64,000 nucleotides of DNA from Actinomadura syzygii (GTDB lineage Bacteria; Actinomycetota; Actinomycetes; Streptosporangiales; Streptosporangiaceae), in contig NZ_VSFF01000006.1 of NCBI RefSeq assembly GCF_008085905.1, positions 496,001-560,000 on the forward strand. The letters are read 5' to 3'. The notes under the pieces were generated by a model. That model saw only the letters and a program-made list of their open reading frames with translations, did no database searches and had not been told where the DNA came from. Both the position numbers and the translations under genes were made by a program. This document shows positions 54,267-62,723 of the stretch, piece by piece (position 1 is the first letter of the stretch; each line of letters begins with the position of its first letter).

Positions 54267-55583
54267 TCAAGACCGATCAAGAAATGCGTCAAGGACCCGG
54301 ACGCCGAAGTGCAGCCCGTCCACCGGAACGCGCTCGTCGATTCCGTGGAACATTCCGGAAAAGTCCAGTTCTGGGGGAAGCCTCAGCGGCGCGAAGCCGT
54401 AGCAGCGCATTCCGAGCCGCGCGAACGCCTTGGCGTCCGTCCCGCCGCTCAGGCAGTACGGCACCGGCAGCGCGCCCGCGTCCTCCGAGATCAGAGCGGC
54501 CTCCATGGCGGCGACGAGCGCGCCCTCGTACTCCGCCTCCAGCGCGTGGTCGTGATGGACGAAATCGCGCTCGACGTCCGGGCCGAGAAGTTCGTCCACG
54601 GTCGCGAAGAATTCCGTCTCATGACCGGGAAGAAAGCGTCCGTCCACCTGCGCCGTCGCCGACTGCGGAATGACGTTCGTCTTGTACCCGGCGTCCAGCC
54701 GCGTCGGATTGAGCGTGTTCCGGAGCGTCGCGCCGATCATCCGCGCCAGCGGACCGATCTCCGAAAGGCACTTTTCCGGATTATCCGGGTCGAATTCCAC
54801 TCCGTACGCCAGGCACGCCCGCTCCAGGAACGCCCGCACCGTCTTCGTCAACCGCAGCGGGAACTCGTGCGACCCGAGCCGCGCGACCGCCGCCGCCACG
54901 GCCGTCACCGCGTTGTCCGGATGCACCATCGACCCGTGCCCGGCCGTCCCCTTGGCGGTCAGGTTCATCCACGCGATGCCCTTCTCCGCCGTCTCGATCA
55001 GGTACATCCGCCGGTCGCCGGGCACCGTCAGGCTGAACCCGCCGACCTCGCCCACCGCCTCCGTGCACCCCTCGAACAGCTCCGGATGCTCCTTGACCAG
55101 CCACCCCGAGCCCCACTTGCCCCCGGCCTCCTCGTCCGCCAGGAAGGCGAGCACCACGTCCCGCGGCGGCTTGCGCCCCTCCCGCAGCCGCTGCCGGACG
55201 ACCGCGAGGATCATCGCGTCCATGTCCTTCATGTCCACGGCCCCGCGTCCCCAGACGCAGCCGTCGGCGATCTCGCCCCCGAACGGGTCGCGCGACCAGT
55301 CCTCCCTGCGCGCCGGCACGACGTCGAGATGCCCGTGCAGAAGCAGCGCGTCCCGCCCCGGATCCTCCCCCTCGATCCGCGCGACGAGACTGGCCCGCCC
55401 CGGATGCGACTCGAAGATCCGCGACTCCAGCCCGACCTCGTCCAACCTCTCCGCGACGTACTCCGCCGCCGCCCGTTCCCCCGGTCCCGAATGATCCCCG
55501 GGATTGCTCGTGTCGATCCGGATCAGCTCCTGGCAGAGCCGGACGACCTCGTCCTCAGCGGTCGGCCCCTGGGCCACAGTCAT
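54267..55583 (-). CDS. M20 family metallopeptidase
   Basis: A 438-aa di-zinc hydrolase of the ArgE/DapE/carboxypeptidase class. The metal ligands are visible: LLHGHLDVVPA (His, Asp), RGAVDMKDMDA (bridging Asp), LADEEAGG (catalytic Glu pair), and the C-terminal SGGTDAKAFARLG and GIDERVPVDGLHFG (final His). A dimerisation domain lies between. ATG 55583 follows ACGAGGTG closely; the extended frame to 55691 overlaps the tRNA-Leu promoter. The substrate is a small N-acyl amino acid or peptide. It sits just before the tRNA-Leu attachment site. Confidence 0.94.
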   Translation of the reverse strand: MTVAQGPTAEDEVVRLCQELIRIDTSNPGDHSGPGERAAAEYVAERLDEVGLESRIFESHPGRASLVARIEGEDPGRDALLLHGHLDVVPARREDWSRDPFGGEIADGCVWGRGAVDMKDMDAMILAVVRQRLREGRKPPRDVVLAFLADEEAGGKWGSGWLVKEHPELFEGCTEAVGEVGGFSLTVPGDRRMYLIETAEKGIAWMNLTAKGTAGHGSMVHPDNAVTAVAAAVARLGSHEFPLRLTKTVRAFLERACLAYGVEFDPDNPEKCLSEIGPLARMIGATLRNTLNPTRLDAGYKTNVIPQSATAQVDGRFLPGHETEFFATVDELLGPDVERDFVHHDHALEAEYEGALVAAMEAALISEDAGALPVPYCLSGGTDAKAFARLGMRCYGFAPLRLPPELDFSGMFHGIDERVPVDGLHFGVRVLDAFLDRS

Positions 55584-55694
55584 CACCTCGTGTAGTCGCG
55601 TACCGTTCCATGGTGCCCCGGCGATCGACTTCGCCGCGACTCGCCACCTTTGGTATGGTGAACCCCGCCGCAGCCACACTGCGGCCTGCAACCG

Positions 55695-55780
55695 GTCCGG
55701 GTGGCGGAATAGGCAGACGCGCTAGCTTGAGGTGCTAGTGCCCTTTACGGGGCATGGGGGTTCAAGTCCCCCCTCGGACA
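55695..55780 (+). tRNA. tRNA-Leu (anticodon GAG)
   Basis: Class II tRNA with a 7-bp acceptor (GTCCGGG with CTCGGAC, one G-U), D-arm, anticodon loop with GAG reading CUC/CUU codons, a long variable arm (TGCCCTTTACGGGGCA) and T-loop GGTTCAAGTCCC. CCA is not encoded. A truncated recombinase gene runs into its 3' half on the opposite strand, which marks this tRNA as the attachment site of a mobile element. Confidence 0.97.
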
Positions 55781-56498
55781 CTGACCTTCTGCCTATACGG
55801 TGCGAGTCGAGGCGAGCCTCTGCCCGCACCGTTTGCTTTGTCGGGTGGTAGGTCAGCCGCAAGCCGAGGTGCTGGTACACGCTAGCTTTGTGATCGCGGT
55901 CAGCGCCTTGGAGTGCTTGCGCGTGGTCACCGAGATCGTCGATCAGGGCGTCGGCGGCTTTGCTGGGGTTGGGGTGCGGGCCGGCGTCGACCAGCCGGTA
56001 CCCGTACGGGGGGCGTCCGCCGATGTGCCGGTTGGTGGTCTGGGCCATCGCGGCCATGGTGGAGCGGACCCGGGTCTTGATCCGGGACCGCTCGCCCTTG
56101 CTGATGGACCCGAACGTCGACATGATCATGTCGTGGGCCTCGTTGGCCGGGTCGATCGGCCCGCCGATCTCCGGCACCCACAACGGCACGCCGTAATGCT
56201 CGAACAGCGGGAAGGTGTTGCCGAACTGGTTACCGTAGAACGCCCGCTGTGGCTCACCGACGACCACCGCGTCAAACCCTCGGTTTGGGTTGGCCAGTTC
56301 CTCCAGCAGGCGGCCGGATTCGGGGCGCCGGGCCGGTGGGATGGACCGGGACTTGTCGACGTCGAAGAACTCGGCGACGATCACGCCACCGCGAGGGGTG
56401 ACGAGTTGCTCGGCACGGGAGTACTGCCAGGCGCGGGAGGCTTCGGGGTCTTGGCGGTCTTCGGTGGAACAGCGTCCCCAGAACGCTAGTTTGATCAT
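55722..56498 (-). pseudogene. Serine recombinase (integrase) with large internal deletion, reading into tRNA-Leu
   Basis: A 258-residue frame. Residues 1 to about 180 are a resolvase domain: LAFWGRCSTEDRQDPEASR with catalytic Ser11, FFDVDKSRSIPP, EPQRAFYGNQF and RPPYGYRLVDAGPHPNPSKA. It then jumps directly to what is normally the extreme C-terminus (DRDHKASVYQHLGLRLTYHP, then KQTVRAEA), so roughly 300 residues of DNA-binding and zinc domains are missing. The last 16 residues (GGLEPPCPVKGTSTSS) are read from the complement of the tRNA-Leu gene and are an artefact of the junction. The catalytic serine is intact, but integration activity is unlikely. Confidence 0.85.
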
Positions 56499-56529
56499 TG
56501 CTCTTCCCCTTGGGATGAACTGGGTGAGT

Positions 56530-56757
56530 TCAGTTCGTGCGCCGCTGCTGGATGCTGATCAGGAGCCGGAGCAGGGCGCGTGCCGCGTCGGGCGTCAAGG
56601 GGGGCGGCTCAGCGGGCAATTGGACGGACACAGCGCCATCAACTGCATCGCGAGTCACGTCGCCGCGTGGCTCATCTGGCTCTGCTTCGGCAGCGTATTG
56701 GCTGCTCAGCGCCGCGCGCCTTACCTGGTGGTGAGTGTTATGTGTCCCGTGGCCCAT
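56530..56757 (-). CDS. Small accessory protein adjacent to the recombinase
   Basis: A 75-aa protein starting at ATG 56757 (MGHGTHNTHH), acidic in the middle and ending PPPLTPDAARALLRLLISIQ. Short proteins with the same proline-rich tail and ALLR helix commonly precede this type of recombinase in actinobacterial elements. It lies 31 bp upstream of the recombinase relic on the same strand, so the two were one operon. Function unknown. Confidence 0.55.
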   Translation of the reverse strand: MGHGTHNTHHQVRRAALSSQYAAEAEPDEPRGDVTRDAVDGAVSVQLPAEPPPLTPDAARALLRLLISIQQRRTN

Positions 56758-57026
56758 CACGCATCCCCGTCCCCGTGGCGGTTGTCCTCCCGGAGTCGCT
56801 GCTCGGCGATGCGGCATAGATCCGGGTTCTGCTCCACGCCGATGAAGGATCGGTCGAGGCGCCGGGCGGCGAGACCAGTGGTGGCGTCCGCGGCAAACAT
56901 GTCCAGCACGGTGCCGCCGGGCTGGCATCCGGTGGCAATACAGGCGAGCGGCACCTCGATCGGCAAGGTGTGCCGCTGTGGGCGTGGCGGCAACGACCAG
57001 ACGTCGCCGGCAGGTGGGAGCGGCAA
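56757..57026 (-). pseudogene. 3' fragment of a DNA methyltransferase (beta-class, N4/N6)
   Basis: Encodes only the SAM-binding end of a site-specific DNA methyltransferase: GDVWSLPPRPQ, then PLACIATGCQPGGTVLDMFAADATTGLAARRL and GVEQNPDLCRIAEQRL (quoted in parts). The upstream half, with the catalytic (S/D)PPY motif, is absent. The FxGxG of motif I reads FAADATTG, with its first Gly changed to Ala. The break point is at about 57030, where the truncated peptidase gene begins on the other strand. Not functional. Confidence 0.75.
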
Positions 57027-57039
57027 CGGTTCACGATCG

Positions 57040-57555
57040 TGCCGACCCGAACGGTATCGGGAGGGCTACCGGCGGCGGCCTGTCGCAGGTGTTCACCCGC
57101 CCGCGCTACCAGAACCCCTACCGGAACCTGGTCGGCAACAACCGTGGCGTCGCCGACATCGCCGCCAACGGCAGCGGCAGGTCCAGGGTGGTGTTCTACT
57201 CAACCTATAACGCGCTAGGCGGCCAGCTCAGCCGGGACGGCGGATGGTGGCGCGCGGCCGGAACCTCGGTAGTCACGCCCCTGATCGCAGGGATCACCGC
57301 GCTGGCACGCCAAGCAGCCCACCGGCCCCTCGGCGCGCTCAACCCCGCCCTGTACCAGCTCGCCGCCCCCCCCGCCGCGCCCAGATGTCCGGGATTCTCG
57401 ACGTCACCACCGGCTGCAACAGCGTGCCGGGCAACCGGGGATGGTGCGCCAACCCCTCCTGGGACCGGGTCTCCGGCATCGGCACCGTGGCTGACGCCAG
57501 ATTGCTGGTTCCCGCGCTAGCGATCGCTAGCCGACGCGCCAGCGCCTCCCGCTGA
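57040..57555 (+). pseudogene. C-terminal fragment of a sedolisin-type (S53) peptidase, frameshifted
   Basis: The sequence reads ATGGGLSQVFTRPRYQNPY, GVADIAANGSGRSRVVFYST and AGTSVVTPLIAGITAL, where GTSxxxP carries the sedolisin nucleophile Ser. Then at about 57370 the frame slips by one and continues GILDVTTGCNSVPGN, CANPSWDRVSGIGTVADARLLVPAL. The N-terminal two thirds are missing. The stretch starts abruptly opposite the truncated methyltransferase. It is a remnant produced by the same rearrangement. Confidence 0.75.
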
Positions 57556-57778
57556 GAAAAGAACCTAGCCGCCAGCAGGCCCTGGTGGCCTGTAGCCCAG
57601 CCCGACCTATCCCCATTTGAACCCTCGCCCGGCCGCGGGCCCCGGACCGTGTCGAGTCCGCTGGCCCTCCTCACGCGCTCCGATTCCCTACTGGTCCGCG
57701 GCCGGGCGAGCACGACCGACCACCATCCGGTCGCCAGCGAGCCCAGGCGGCCGGTTCCCCAGTTGGAAGGCATTGCGC

Positions 57779-57937
57779 ATGCCCAAGCTCCGGCTCAGCT
57801 ATGTCAACGCCGAGCACGACGGCCGGGACACCACTGCCGTGTGCTCTGCCTACCCCAGCCGACGGCGCTACGACTACCGGGAACCAGACGAGCCCGAGTC
57901 CGACCACAAGCGCGTCAGCCTGACGATCGACCTCTGA
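57779..57937 (+). CDS. Small hypothetical protein, first gene of island cargo operon
   Basis: A 52-aa polar protein (MPKLRLSYVNAEHDGRDTTA, then AYPSRRRYDYREPDEPESDH). ATG 57779 has GGAAGG 9 nt upstream. No membrane segment or known domain. The next gene begins 5 bp after its stop, so it is the apparent head of the plus-strand cargo operon. Confidence 0.5.
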   Translation: MPKLRLSYVNAEHDGRDTTAVCSAYPSRRRYDYREPDEPESDHKRVSLTIDL

Positions 57938-57942
57938 TCGCC

Positions 57943-58137
57943 ATGCGTACCAACCTGCATCCCGGCCCCCACGACCGCCCGCCCTCGGGCAAGGAGCAAT
58001 GGCGCGTGTACCTCGTCTACTACCCGTCCTGGCTTATGCCGACCTGGTTCATCCCGCTGTGGCCCACCGTCACCACCGGACGGACTCGCCGCTGGCGCCG
58101 GCGCCACCGAGCGAGGGACGGCGGGTACGGCGGATGA
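57943..58137 (+). CDS. Small hypothetical protein, second gene of cargo operon
   Basis: A 64-aa protein with a Trp/Tyr/Pro-rich centre (WRVYLVYYPSWLMPTWFIPLW) and a strongly basic C-terminus (TGRTRRWRRRHRARDG). The centre could be membrane-associated, and the tail nucleic-acid- or lipid-binding. Its stop overlaps the next ATG as ATGA, implying coupled translation with the HAD-like gene. Unknown function. Confidence 0.55.
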   Translation: MRTNLHPGPHDRPPSGKEQWRVYLVYYPSWLMPTWFIPLWPTVTTGRTRRWRRRHRARDGGYGG

Positions 58138-58676
58138 CCACCAACCAAGCCCTGTGGCGGTCCCACCAGCACGGCGGCCCCATCACCCACTGCTTCCCCG
58201 ACTACAGCGGCACGCTCACCAGCAATCACGACGACGTAGACCCCCAGCTGGGCATGCGCCCGATCCACGCTGCCACGCTGGCCACCATCTGGGAGCTGCA
58301 CGCCGCCGGCGTAGTCCTGGGGTTAGTGTCCAACACCACGGAAGGCCAGGACCGGCGCCGCGCCCTTCAAGCCGCTGGCGTGGCGAGCCTCTTCGAAAAC
58401 CGGGTTTATCTCTCCCACGAGCTGGGCCTCAACAAGCGCAACTCACTCTTCTACCGGCACATCCTGAACGATCTTGGGCTCAATCCCGGCGAACTGATGG
58501 TCTGCGGCAACCGCATCGACGCCGACGTCCGCGTACCGGCGGCGATGGGTATCCGCGCCGTACTACTCGGGCCCACCGAGACCCGCGCCCAACTGCCCAC
58601 ACGAGCAACCTTGATCACCACCATTGGTGACCTGCCAGACATCCTGAAGGGAGCAAGCCGTGCGCACCCTCGTTGA
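58134..58676 (+). CDS. HAD superfamily hydrolase-like protein with altered motif I
   Basis: A 180-aa protein with a HAD core: motif I FPDYSGTLT (Asp23; the second Asp of DxDxT is Ser25), motif II VLGLVSNTTE, motif III Lys in LGLNKRNSLF, and motif IV MVCGNRIDADVRVPAAMGI. No large cap is seen. The missing second Asp normally serves as acid/base, so phosphatase activity may be altered or another reaction used. ATG 58134 overlaps the upstream stop. Its own end overlaps the downstream EEP gene start by 17 bp. Confidence 0.8.
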   Translation: MTTNQALWRSHQHGGPITHCFPDYSGTLTSNHDDVDPQLGMRPIHAATLATIWELHAAGVVLGLVSNTTEGQDRRRALQAAGVASLFENRVYLSHELGLNKRNSLFYRHILNDLGLNPGELMVCGNRIDADVRVPAAMGIRAVLLGPTETRAQLPTRATLITTIGDLPDILKGASRAHPR

Positions 58677-59598
58677 GTCGGCCGATACCGAGGCGACGGC
58701 GAGCGCCGACGATGTGACGATCGTCGTCTTGACCACCGAAGACGGCCGCTGCTTGGACCTCCTGCCGGAAATGATCAGCCAGGCAGGCCAGGTCGACGTC
58801 CTGCTGCTCTTGGAAGGTAAACACTTTGGGCTCAATGGGCAGCGGATCCGATATCGCGCCGAAAACCTGTTGAGCGATTTCGGTCTCCGGTCGTTCATGA
58901 CGCCGAGCACGATCGGCGAACTTCACGATCTCGTGTTCGTCCGCTGGCCGCGGTTCCGGCCATACGAGCACTTCAAACCCGACCTGGCCGACGTCTTCCA
59001 CGACGAGGTCGGCTGGCTGCGGTTCACGGTGGAGGGACTGGAACGGCCGATCGCGGTGCGCCCGTTCCAGTGGCCGCACTGGGACGGCGGCGCCCGGCTG
59101 GAAGCGGCACAGAAACTCACGAAATTCGCCGGGCCAAACGAACTAGCGCTGCTGGGCGGGGACGCCAACTGCATCTGGCCTGATTGCCGCCGCCCCCGCC
59201 GCTGGTGGCGCCCGTGGCCAGGACGCGTGCACCGTGAGTTCGAGCCCGACTGGGGCAAGCGTCCACCGCACAAACGCCAGCACAAGTCACTGCCGCCGGG
59301 GGCACGCCCCCGCCGATGGGGCCATGAGCGCTTGGTCTCAGACCGGCGCGCGACGCAGCTGCTCGCCGAGGCCGGGTTCGTCAACGCCGGATGCGTCGCT
59401 GACGACATGACGCCCACCGTCAACGCTCACATCGATCAAGGGCAAGGCGCCCGAATTGATTTCATCCTGTTCAGCCCCGCCCTAGCGACCGCGATCGTGC
59501 CCGGTTCCTACCGGGTGTGGACAAACGACATCGGCGACCAATTCAGCAACCATCGGATGGTGTCGGTCCGGCTGGACCTGCGCCAGATAGGCGGGTAA
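58660..59598 (+). CDS. Endonuclease/exonuclease/phosphatase (EEP) family protein
   Basis: A 312-aa protein with the EEP metal-site motifs in order: LLLLEGKHFG (catalytic Glu about residue 52), LALLGGDANCIW (DxN), RIDFILFSP and SNHRMVSV (usual SDH, here SNH). A basic Trp/Arg-rich insertion lies between DxN and DF (residues about 170-215). The family includes nucleases, sphingomyelinases and inositol phosphatases. GTG 58660 overlaps the HAD gene by 17 bp, so the two are co-translated. The changed Asp in the last motif may modify activity. Confidence 0.82.
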   Translation: MRTLVESADTEATASADDVTIVVLTTEDGRCLDLLPEMISQAGQVDVLLLLEGKHFGLNGQRIRYRAENLLSDFGLRSFMTPSTIGELHDLVFVRWPRFRPYEHFKPDLADVFHDEVGWLRFTVEGLERPIAVRPFQWPHWDGGARLEAAQKLTKFAGPNELALLGGDANCIWPDCRRPRRWWRPWPGRVHREFEPDWGKRPPHKRQHKSLPPGARPRRWGHERLVSDRRATQLLAEAGFVNAGCVADDMTPTVNAHIDQGQGARIDFILFSPALATAIVPGSYRVWTNDIGDQFSNHRMVSVRLDLRQIGG

Positions 59599-59649
59599 GC
59601 CGGGTGCCCCGAACACAACAATTCCTTCCTCACAGCGAGAGGGCATGCG

Positions 59650-60120
59650 GTGACGTCCACATCTGAACAGACATCGACCTCGGACAGCACGGCAACTGGA
59701 CGAGCCGGCACCGGGCTGGTGCACGCCATGCTAGAAGCGCGGTTCCTGGGTCCCGACGTCGCGGTCCTGGACGACGAAGGCGTCCGGCGACTGCTGGCCC
59801 CAATGATGCGGAACAACGCGAAGGTGTGGGCGTACGCCAGCGCTGCTTCCGAGCCCGGAGTCGTGCCTTCGGACGAGGTCCTTCTCACCGAGACGAGCGG
59901 CCGCGACTTGAGCGTGGCGTGGGTGCGGCACCCAGGGTCCTTCAGCGGCGCCGCCGGGCACCTGCTCTGTGGTACCGATGGCCGTAGGGTGAGCCTGCTG
60001 CGGTGCTGGGCGGACTTAGTGTTCGAGTTGGCTGACCTGGTCGAGGCTCGCGCCGACCGTATGCCTCCCGAGGGGTGGCCCGTCCAGTGCGCCTATCTGC
60101 TGGCGCAGCATCTGCGGTAG
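59650..60120 (+). CDS. Hypothetical protein, last gene of cargo operon
   Basis: A 156-aa protein from GTG 59650. Thr/Ser-rich first 20 residues, then a helical core (GTGLVHAMLEARFLGPDVAV, LDDEGVRRLLAPMM) and a beta-like centre (VLLTETSGRDLSVAWVRHP), finishing with a helix LVFELADLVEARADRM. Starts 52 bp after the EEP gene. No known domain recognised and no transmembrane segment. Its codon use looks like the flanking operon, so it is probably real. Confidence 0.65.
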   Translation: MTSTSEQTSTSDSTATGRAGTGLVHAMLEARFLGPDVAVLDDEGVRRLLAPMMRNNAKVWAYASAASEPGVVPSDEVLLTETSGRDLSVAWVRHPGSFSGAAGHLLCGTDGRRVSLLRCWADLVFELADLVEARADRMPPEGWPVQCAYLLAQHLR

Positions 60121-60868
60121 ACGGCTTCCTACGGCCTGATCCACATTTTGAGCGGCCTCGCCCGTGACGAAATCCGTGACGCCATCCGCAACCACCCAGA
60201 CGGCGGGTTCGCGCAAGACTTGGGCGACCTGCCCGGGGACGGCGCCGCCCAGATCGCCGCAGGCGCTGGTCGTGGGCCAGCAATTTTGATCCCGCCCTGG
60301 GATCTGGATGGATGGGACCCAGCAGGATCGTGAGATTGCGCGGTGTTCGGGACGTGGCCGCCAAGCCGACGGTCGAACCGGCGCCGGAGCGGCTGCTGCC
60401 GTCGCCAGCGGGGGTGATGGTGTCGAGTCCACATATCTAAAACGAGGGATTCGCGATGCCTGATGTCCTCCCACTCACGCCTCCAAAAAGGGACATGAGC
60501 AACATGCCGCTCGACTCCGTCTGCCTCCCGACAAACTCGATGAGCCTGCTCCTATCATTGAAATGGCGCTGCACATCATACATGACAAAGACCTTGAGCA
60601 TTTGCCGAGCGGGAGACATTCTCAACGTCCCAACCAGCAGCGTCCTACTTGTCGGCGCTGACCTGGGCCAGGCCGATGAGCGCCACAGCGAACCGCCTTC
60701 CGTTCATCAAACACGGTGCGTGAAGTAAATGAACCCTAGCGAAAGATGAACGGCCGAACCGGACGCGGTGGCATCGCTGGTGTCGGTTTCCGAAGTCGTG
60801 TGCACAGATTCCCGAAGTCCTCTGCACATCAGGCAATTTTTGGAGCTGCCGCGTACTAGTCGCTCTGA
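60121..60868. other. 748-bp intergenic region with a lower-GC segment and direct repeats
   Basis: Between two convergent operons no frame is convincing. Roughly 60450-60760 is clearly more AT-rich than the rest of the window. A 17-bp motif CCGAAGTCsTsTGCACA occurs at 60790-60806 and 60812-60828, 22 bp apart, next to a region that recalls IS21-type multiple terminal repeats. It could be a transposon-end relic or a regulatory site; the evidence is thin. Confidence 0.4.
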
Positions 60869-62257
60869 TCAGAGCAAGGAGGTTTGCTCGTGGTCAGGCA
60901 GGTCGAAGTGGGTGACCAGGTCGGCGTTGACGAGGCCTGTTGCCGTGATGCATGCCTTTTCGCGGGCGTTGCGTACGAAGATCCGTGTTGAGTTGGGGAG
61001 CCGATCCAGCGAGTGCGGGCACGGCATGACCACCCCGAACAAGCGTCGGCCGGTGTAGAGGGCAAGGCCGTATGCGTACTCGCGCTCTCTTTCGTCGGAT
61101 CGTGGAAGGGCTCGTGATGCGTGCTCGCTTATGGACAGTGCCGTGACGTGACCCATGAGTTCGGCGAGCTGGGCGGCGGAGACCCCTTCCCACCACTGCT
61201 GTGCGGCGGTCTGCTCCCGGTGGTCACGTTCGCGGCGCGCCAGCTCCTCCTGCCGTTCCTGTTCCTGCCGCTTACGCTCCTGTTCGCGGCGTTGCGCCTC
61301 CCAGGCTGCCTGCCGGCGCTTCGATTCGATCATGAACTCGCGGTGCCGTTTCTCGGACTCGACGCGACGGCGTTCGTCTTCCTGGCGCTGACGCTCGCGC
61401 TCTACTTGCTTGCGGTGTTCCTCGGCCTCGCGTGCACGCTTCTCCCGCGCGGCCTTTGCGGCTTCCTGGCGTTGGCGCATCGCCTCGTGCTTGGCTTCGG
61501 CATCGATGGAGCGCTGGGTGCTCCACGACACCGAACGGCGGATGATGGCGTTGCTACCCGGCAGGCGGATTCGCCGGTAACGGCGGCCGATAGGGTGGAT
61601 GGTCAGGCTGCGGTCGAGCACCCATCGCACGAAGGTGGGCAGGGTGACGTCGTCGACCTGGATCCAACTGCCGCATTTGTAGTCGAACCTGGTCAGCCCG
61701 TCGTGCACCATCCATCGTTCGGCGGCCGTTGGCGGGTCTGCCGGGGCCACGGCGATCGCGGGAACTGTGCACAGCCACGGCACGCGATCACGGGAGCTGA
61801 CCCAGCAGACGTCGATGTCGTCGTCGTAGTAGCGGTTGGTGCGCATCTGGATATCGCCGTCGGTGATCGGAGAGAGTTGCGCCTCCCACGCCATCTGTTC
61901 GCCGTCTGCGGAGATGGCCATCACATCAGCCCGCCAGGATCCGTCGGGTGCCGGCAATTCTAGTTCGGCCGACCAGCCCGCGCGGCGGATCGCCTCGGCC
62001 AGCACGCGCTTGAGCAGGTGGTGATCGGCTGATTCGACTGACAGGTGGCAGTGCGGCGAGCGGCCGGGGTCGTGCGCGAAGTACCGTGTTCGCCGCCGGG
62101 GTGACAGCTTGGCGTGGACGCCATGGCCGCACTCGGGGCAGGTAAGCCTGATCCGGGGGCGCGTCCGGTAGATGCCCTCCCACTCCAAGCCCTGCCCTAG
62201 GTCGATGAGCGTGGCGTCGATCCGGCCCAGCTCGGGATGAAGCGCAGTGAAAGACAT
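60869..62257 (-). CDS. CoiA-like nuclease domain protein with long coiled coil
   Basis: A 462-aa protein. The first 150 residues hold a Cys pair (LTCPECGHG), RYFAHDP, HHLLKRVLAEAIRRAGW, and the acidic site WRADVMAI followed by MAWEAQLSP, which match the restriction-endonuclease-like (PD-(D/E)xK) fold of competence protein CoiA. A highly charged helix (about 255-350, rich in Arg, Glu, Gln) follows, then a C-terminal domain (about 365-462). No signal peptide, so it should act on intracellular DNA. ATG 62257 follows GGGGGCCGG. It lies in a mobile island, where such nucleases often serve in element defence; that role is inference. Confidence 0.7.
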   Translation of the reverse strand: MSFTALHPELGRIDATLIDLGQGLEWEGIYRTRPRIRLTCPECGHGVHAKLSPRRRTRYFAHDPGRSPHCHLSVESADHHLLKRVLAEAIRRAGWSAELELPAPDGSWRADVMAISADGEQMAWEAQLSPITDGDIQMRTNRYYDDDIDVCWVSSRDRVPWLCTVPAIAVAPADPPTAAERWMVHDGLTRFDYKCGSWIQVDDVTLPTFVRWVLDRSLTIHPIGRRYRRIRLPGSNAIIRRSVSWSTQRSIDAEAKHEAMRQRQEAAKAAREKRAREAEEHRKQVERERQRQEDERRRVESEKRHREFMIESKRRQAAWEAQRREQERKRQEQERQEELARRERDHREQTAAQQWWEGVSAAQLAELMGHVTALSISEHASRALPRSDEREREYAYGLALYTGRRLFGVVMPCPHSLDRLPNSTRIFVRNAREKACITATGLVNADLVTHFDLPDHEQTSLL

Positions 62258-62723
62258 CCGGCCCCCGTCGTCGTTGGTATCCAGGGGGTGAGCCGACGCT
62301 ACGCACGGGCACTGACATTCTGCGGGTGCCGACGGGGCCTTGTGCGCCGCAGGAGCGTGTTTCAGGACCAGCGGGTAGTGAGAAGTGACCGGGCGGCTCG
62401 CTCGCCGAGGCGGGGACCAGGGCCGAAGATGTCGTCGAAGCGTCGGTCCAGTGCAGAGCTGACGAGGTAGTAGGCAGCGCCTGATCCGTTGCGACTGTGC
62501 CGGTGAGGGTCAGTGTGCCCGATCGTTTCGACGGTCGATTTCGGCGCTTGAGCACGATCGACCGTCCGGCGGAGTCCATGGGCGTGCAGGGGGATCCGGT
62601 GGCATCCATGGCTGTCCGGCCGATAAGGTGGCCACACAGTCGCATCTGTGACGAAAACGTGACCTCGGCTACTGTTAAAGGGCTGCATCCCATGATGCCT
62701 GGTGCCCAACAGAGCGTGAGGGG
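62258..62723. other. 466-bp gap upstream of the CoiA-like gene
   Basis: No supported gene. The GC content is similar to the surrounding DNA, and frames in it lack recognisable domains. It must contain the promoter for the CoiA-like gene; no clear -10/-35 pair or repeat could be identified. Confidence 0.35.

Noticed and set aside
55722..55769. C-terminal residues GGLEPPCPVKGTSTSS of the recombinase frame as a real protein end
   Set aside because: They are the complement of the tRNA-Leu gene and come from the deletion junction, not from selection on protein.
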